From the NCBI GenBank assembly GCA_026983685.1, contig JALSTO010000265.1, positions 1 through 8,614 of the forward strand: 8,614 bases of DNA, read 5' to 3'. This document shows, piece by piece, positions 6,469 to 8,614 of the stretch. Positions within the stretch are counted from its first letter, which is position 1, and every line of letters starts with the position of its first letter. Below the pieces are notes generated by a model. The model did not search any database and had not been told where the DNA came from. It was given only the letters and a program-made list of their open reading frames with translations. The position numbers were made by a program, and so were the translations under genes. Source of the DNA: Aquificaceae bacterium. Lineage in GTDB: Bacteria > Aquificota > Aquificia > Aquificales > Aquificaceae.

Positions 6469-7292
6469 CGCCTTCCTCCAATATCCTTCAGCTTTGAGAT
6501 CAGTCCTGATATTAACCTTTTCAGGAAGCCCTTTCCATGACCTGAGACAAGTGTAAAGCTTATCTTGAGTATGAAATAGCCCCTTCCTCTGTTTATATCC
6601 TTGAGAAGGGTATCTATGTCTTTCCTGAGTTTGTCAAGGTTTACGCTGTAGTAAGTGCTTCCCAGGTCCTTTATCAGCTCCAGAGCCCTTTCAAGATGCT
6701 GGGTGTCAAACTCCTTCCTCTCACTGAGCTTGATGTAAAACTCAGCTATCTCGCCAACAGCTTTGAAGAAAGGAGCTTCCTTTGGAAATCTGAGTGCCTG
6801 AGAGCCTGCATAGTGGAAAGCCTCTCCGTAGAGTTCCTCGTTGAATATCAGGGAGGCGAGATAGACAGCCTCTGATGGAGTGTTTCTTTTTGAGTAGCTT
6901 GATATTTTACTCAGAACCGTCCAGTACCTCAAGAACTTAGAATATATCTCGTAAAAGACCTCCCTGTATTCGGGAAGGAAGCTAATCCGGAAGCCCTCGG
7001 GAGAGGAAACCTTCAGTATGTCCTTGCCATAGAAGACATCACCCCTCGGGGTTATGAACTGAAATAGGTTGAGCTCAAGGAGGATGTCCTGCCACTTTCC
7101 CCTGAAGGTATGGAAGGTCTTGCTGGCACAGGATACAAGCTTTGGGAGTTCAACTTCAAAGCTGTTTTCCTTCCTGACGAGCTGACAGTAGCATATTGGG
7201 TAGAGGAGGACCTCCTTCTTAGTTGGGTCTTCAACTATTTCAAGGAATATACTCTCCAGCCTCCCTATCTCCTGCCATGTGTCCTTGAGCAT
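6381..7292 (-). CDS. Hypothetical protein, 303 residues, first gene of the leftward cluster
   Basis: No confident family. The protein is soluble and helix-rich, without signal peptide or membrane segment. It has a CxC pair (C34, C36 in YPICYCQ) and C55. A helical segment at about 142-190 (FNEELYGEAFHYAGSQALRF, then FFKAVGEIAEFYIKLSE) faintly recalls the DUF309 pattern of paired helices, but I would not assign it. Residues about 275-303, the part overlapping the next gene, change character to a W/S/T/G/C-rich tail (TVCSSFTGTYWRRQSG), so the true conserved end is probably near residue 272. The ATG at 7292 has no Shine-Dalgarno sequence. A -10-like TAAATT lies seven bases upstream, which would make the message leaderless. 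It is divergent from hfq. Confidence 0.72.
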   Translation of the reverse strand: MLKDTWQEIGRLESIFLEIVEDPTKKEVLLYPICYCQLVRKENSFEVELPKLVSCASKTFHTFRGKWQDILLELNLFQFITPRGDVFYGKDILKVSSPEGFRISFLPEYREVFYEIYSKFLRYWTVLSKISSYSKRNTPSEAVYLASLIFNEELYGEAFHYAGSQALRFPKEAPFFKAVGEIAEFYIKLSERKEFDTQHLERALELIKDLGSTYYSVNLDKLRKDIDTLLKDINRGRGYFILKISFTLVSGHGKGFLKRLISGLISKLKDIGGRRWILMNSGTVCSSFTGTYWRRQSGLPTHA

Positions 7293-7327
7293 AGGAATAA
7301 TTTAAAGTTAGGTTATATCTCTTGCAA
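7292..7327 (-). promoter_or_regulatory. Candidate promoter giving a leaderless transcript of the 303-residue gene
   Basis: On the minus strand TTGCAA (7327-7322) is followed after 17 bases by TAAATT (7304-7299). Transcription would begin about seven bases further on, at the A of the ATG at 7292. This fits the absence of any Shine-Dalgarno sequence before that ATG. An alternative -10, TATAAC near 7316-7311, would give a leader of roughly 10-15 bases, also without a ribosome binding site. Confidence 0.4.
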
Positions 7328-7358
7328 CAGAAGGGTTCTTCTCCGTATATTTTTAATA
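7322..7358 (+). promoter_or_regulatory. Candidate sigma-70-type promoter for hfq
   Basis: TTGCAA at 7322-7327 and TATATT at 7346-7351 are separated by 18 bases, close to sigma-70 consensus. The predicted start of transcription is near 7358, giving a leader of about 13 bases that is almost entirely the ribosome binding site. The -35 hexamer is self-complementary and can also be read by the divergent promoter. Prediction is by eye only. Confidence 0.45.
7329..7342. promoter_or_regulatory. Perfect 5-bp dyad in the hfq promoter spacer
   Basis: AGAAG (7329-7333), GGTT, CTTCT (7338-7342) form an exact inverted repeat lying between the -35 and -10 elements proposed for hfq and just upstream of the -35 of the divergent gene. 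The position is that of an operator able to block hfq transcription. At this length it could also be chance. Confidence 0.25.
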
Positions 7359-7364
7359 GGAGGT
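7358..7364 (+). promoter_or_regulatory. Ribosome binding site fixing the hfq start
   Basis: AGGAGGT is a near-perfect anti-SD match six bases before the ATG at 7371. It rules out the much earlier in-frame ATG at 7110, which lies inside the opposite-strand gene. Confidence 0.85.
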
Positions 7365-7370
7365 AACGGA

Positions 7371-7583
7371 ATGTTTCCTATTGAGAAGGAGGAGAACATA
7401 CAGGATGAGCTTCTCAACAGCTTTAAGGCTAAGGAGGCTGTCATAACCGTTTACCTTACCCGGGGCAACAGGATAACGGGTAAGGTCCTTGACCATGATA
7501 GGTACACCATACTGCTTGACGTGGACGGTCAACCCAACCTCATATACAAGCACGCGGTGAGTACCATAGTGGAGGGTAAATGA
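7371..7583 (+). CDS. hfq: RNA chaperone Hfq
   Basis: A 70-residue Sm-fold protein expected to form a hexameric ring that pairs small RNAs with mRNAs. The Sm1 motif is ITVYLTRGNRITGKVLDHDR (25-44). The Sm2 motif is IYKHAVSTI (58-66), the near-invariant YKHA[IV]ST signature. Proximal-site residues are retained: Q11, Y45 (for Phe), K60 and H61. The basic rim patch is reduced, since E. coli R16/R17/R19 align with K19/A20/E22. The protein stops just after Sm2, so the acidic C-terminal tail is absent. The frame is open back to base 7110, but the start is fixed at 7371 by AGGAGGT at 7358-7364, six bases upstream, and by the family length. The stop overlaps the hflX start (ATGA). Confidence 0.96.
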   Translation: MFPIEKEENIQDELLNSFKAKEAVITVYLTRGNRITGKVLDHDRYTILLDVDGQPNLIYKHAVSTIVEGK

Positions 7584-8614
7584 AGGCTATCCTCGTCGGC
7601 ATCTGGAATAAAGAGATAACGAGGGAAGAGGCGAGGGAATCGCTCAGGGAGCTCAGAGGGCTCGTAGAGGCTGTAGGGGGTGTGAGTATAGGTTACGTCC
7701 TCCAGAACAGGAGCAGTCCTGACACAAGGTACTTCATAGGGGCTGGCAAGGCGAAGCAACTAAGCGAGGTTGCGGAGGGCACGGGCGCGGATGTGATCGT
7801 CTTTGACGACTCCCTCACACCCTCTCAGGTGAAGAATCTTGAGGAGGTTATCGGAAAGACGGTCCTTGACAGGACCGACCTCGTCATAGAGATATTCTCA
7901 AGGAGAGCTAAAAGTAAAGAAGCAAAGCTTCAGGTTGAGCTGGCAAGGCTCACCCATGAACTGCCCAGACTGTACGGGAAAGGACGCCTCATGTCCAGGC
8001 TCGGCGGTGGTGTAGGAACGAGGGGACCGGGTGAGCAGGAAGCGGAGCTAAGGAGAAGGCTTATAAAGAAGAGGATCCATCAGATAAAGACGGAGCTTGA
8101 GGAAGTCAAGAGGATGAGGAGGCACCAGAGAAAGCGCAGGGACAGGGACCACTCAGCGGAGGCTGTTCTCAAGGCAGCCCTTGTAGGCTACACGAACGCG
8201 GGAAAATCAACTCTTCTTAAGGCTCTTACAGGTAGAGATACCTTTACCGCGGATATGCTCTTCGCAACCCTTGATACCAAGACCTCCTCAAGGACCCTAT
8301 CCCCGGGGCTCAAGCTCCTCCTGACGGATACGGTCGGTTTTATAAAGAAGATACCTCCCGAACTGATAGAGTCCTTCAAAGCTACCCTTGAGGAGGTAAC
8401 GGAAGCTGACCTTATACTCCATGTCGTTGACATATCCGACGACAGGTGGCTTGACTACATTCACACCGTCAGGGAGGTACTCAAGGAGCTATCAGCGGAT
8501 GAAAAGCCCGTGATATACGTCCTGAACAAAGCGGACAGGATAGTTGAAACCGAAGAGGAAGCTCAGCACCTGCCCCATGGAGCCTTCGTTGAAGGTAAGT
8601 CCGTCGTCGTTTCC
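7580..8614 (+). CDS. hflX: Ribosome-associated GTPase HflX (3' partial)
   Basis: 345 codons are present and the frame is open to the window edge. HflX binds the 50S subunit and splits stalled or hibernating ribosomes, especially after heat stress. The N-terminal HflX domain (about 1-130) includes YFIGAGKAKQL and the VFDDSLTPSQVKNLE segment. The glycine-rich linker RLGGGVGTRGPGEQEAE follows (G142 onward), then a basic coiled-coil hairpin (about 155-195, KRMRRHQRKRRDR). The G domain has G1 GYTNAGKS (203-210), switch region FATLDTKT, G3 DTVG (250-253) and G4 NKAD (316-319). The last visible residues (SVVVS) are at the expected G5. The ATG overlaps the hfq stop by four bases, with GGAGGG just upstream. 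The hfq-hflX order is widely conserved in other bacteria. Confidence 0.97.
   Translation, partial: MKAILVGIWNKEITREEARESLRELRGLVEAVGGVSIGYVLQNRSSPDTRYFIGAGKAKQLSEVAEGTGADVIVFDDSLTPSQVKNLEEVIGKTVLDRTDLVIEIFSRRAKSKEAKLQVELARLTHELPRLYGKGRLMSRLGGGVGTRGPGEQEAELRRRLIKKRIHQIKTELEEVKRMRRHQRKRRDRDHSAEAVLKAALVGYTNAGKSTLLKALTGRDTFTADMLFATLDTKTSSRTLSPGLKLLLTDTVGFIKKIPPELIESFKATLEEVTEADLILHVVDISDDRWLDYIHTVREVLKELSADEKPVIYVLNKADRIVETEEEAQHLPHGAFVEGKSVVVS

Noticed and set aside
6469..6640. Upstream extension of the 68-residue protein in its open frame
   Set aside because: The frame is open for about 58 codons but has no ATG, GTG or TTG there, and the ribosome binding site points to the ATG at 6468. The overlapping 303-residue frame gives the more protein-like sequence.
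7110..7370. N-terminal extension of Hfq using the in-frame ATG at 7110
   Set aside because: The extension would overlap the divergent 303-residue gene, has no family support, and a near-perfect ribosome binding site fixes the start at 7371.

Overview
The window looks like chromosomal DNA of a thermophilic bacterium of the Aquificales type. This rests on the very frequent AGG/AGA arginine and ATA isoleucine codons, the K/E/R/I-rich proteins, the tightly packed genes with 1-4 base overlaps, and the overall gene set. Genus is not assigned: that would need homology searches. I see no mobile element, CRISPR array, tRNA or rRNA. Apart from the two cut at the window edges, the genes appear intact. 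No gene-free stretch exceeds 80 bases.

Layout. (1) Bases 1-1305, plus strand: the 3' end of leuA (2-isopropylmalate synthase), a 93-residue two-helix membrane protein and a DsbC-like thiol-disulfide protein, packed with no spacing. (2) Bases 1306-7292, minus strand, a seven-gene island. In transcription order it holds a 303-residue protein of unknown function, a 68-residue helical protein, a TgpA-like membrane transglutaminase, then a 49-base gap, an ArsR-family repressor coupled to thioredoxin, another 49-base gap, and a membrane-anchored PilZ protein coupled to the ribosome-assembly GTPase Der. (3) Bases 7371-8614, plus strand: hfq overlapping hflX, with hflX cut by the window end.

How the genes may work together. 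Two thiol systems lie on either side of der and the PilZ gene: an exported DsbC-like isomerase and a cytoplasmic thioredoxin. The thioredoxin is translationally coupled to an ArsR regulator that has exactly two cysteines, which suggests a redox- or persulfide-responsive switch. The PilZ-Der pair joins a likely c-di-GMP receptor to a ribosome-assembly factor by a 4-base overlap. Hfq-HflX is a widely conserved pairing of RNA chaperone and ribosome-associated GTPase.

The most distinctive local architecture is the 78-base divergent region before hfq. A self-complementary TTGCAA hexamer can serve as the -35 element of both diverging promoters, and the leftward one would give a leaderless mRNA. The two stop codons of the converging dsbC-like and der genes abut exactly. 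I did not find a clearly new defence or metabolic system. The best candidates for something undescribed are the 303-residue/68-residue/TgpA-like cluster and the ArsR-thioredoxin pair.
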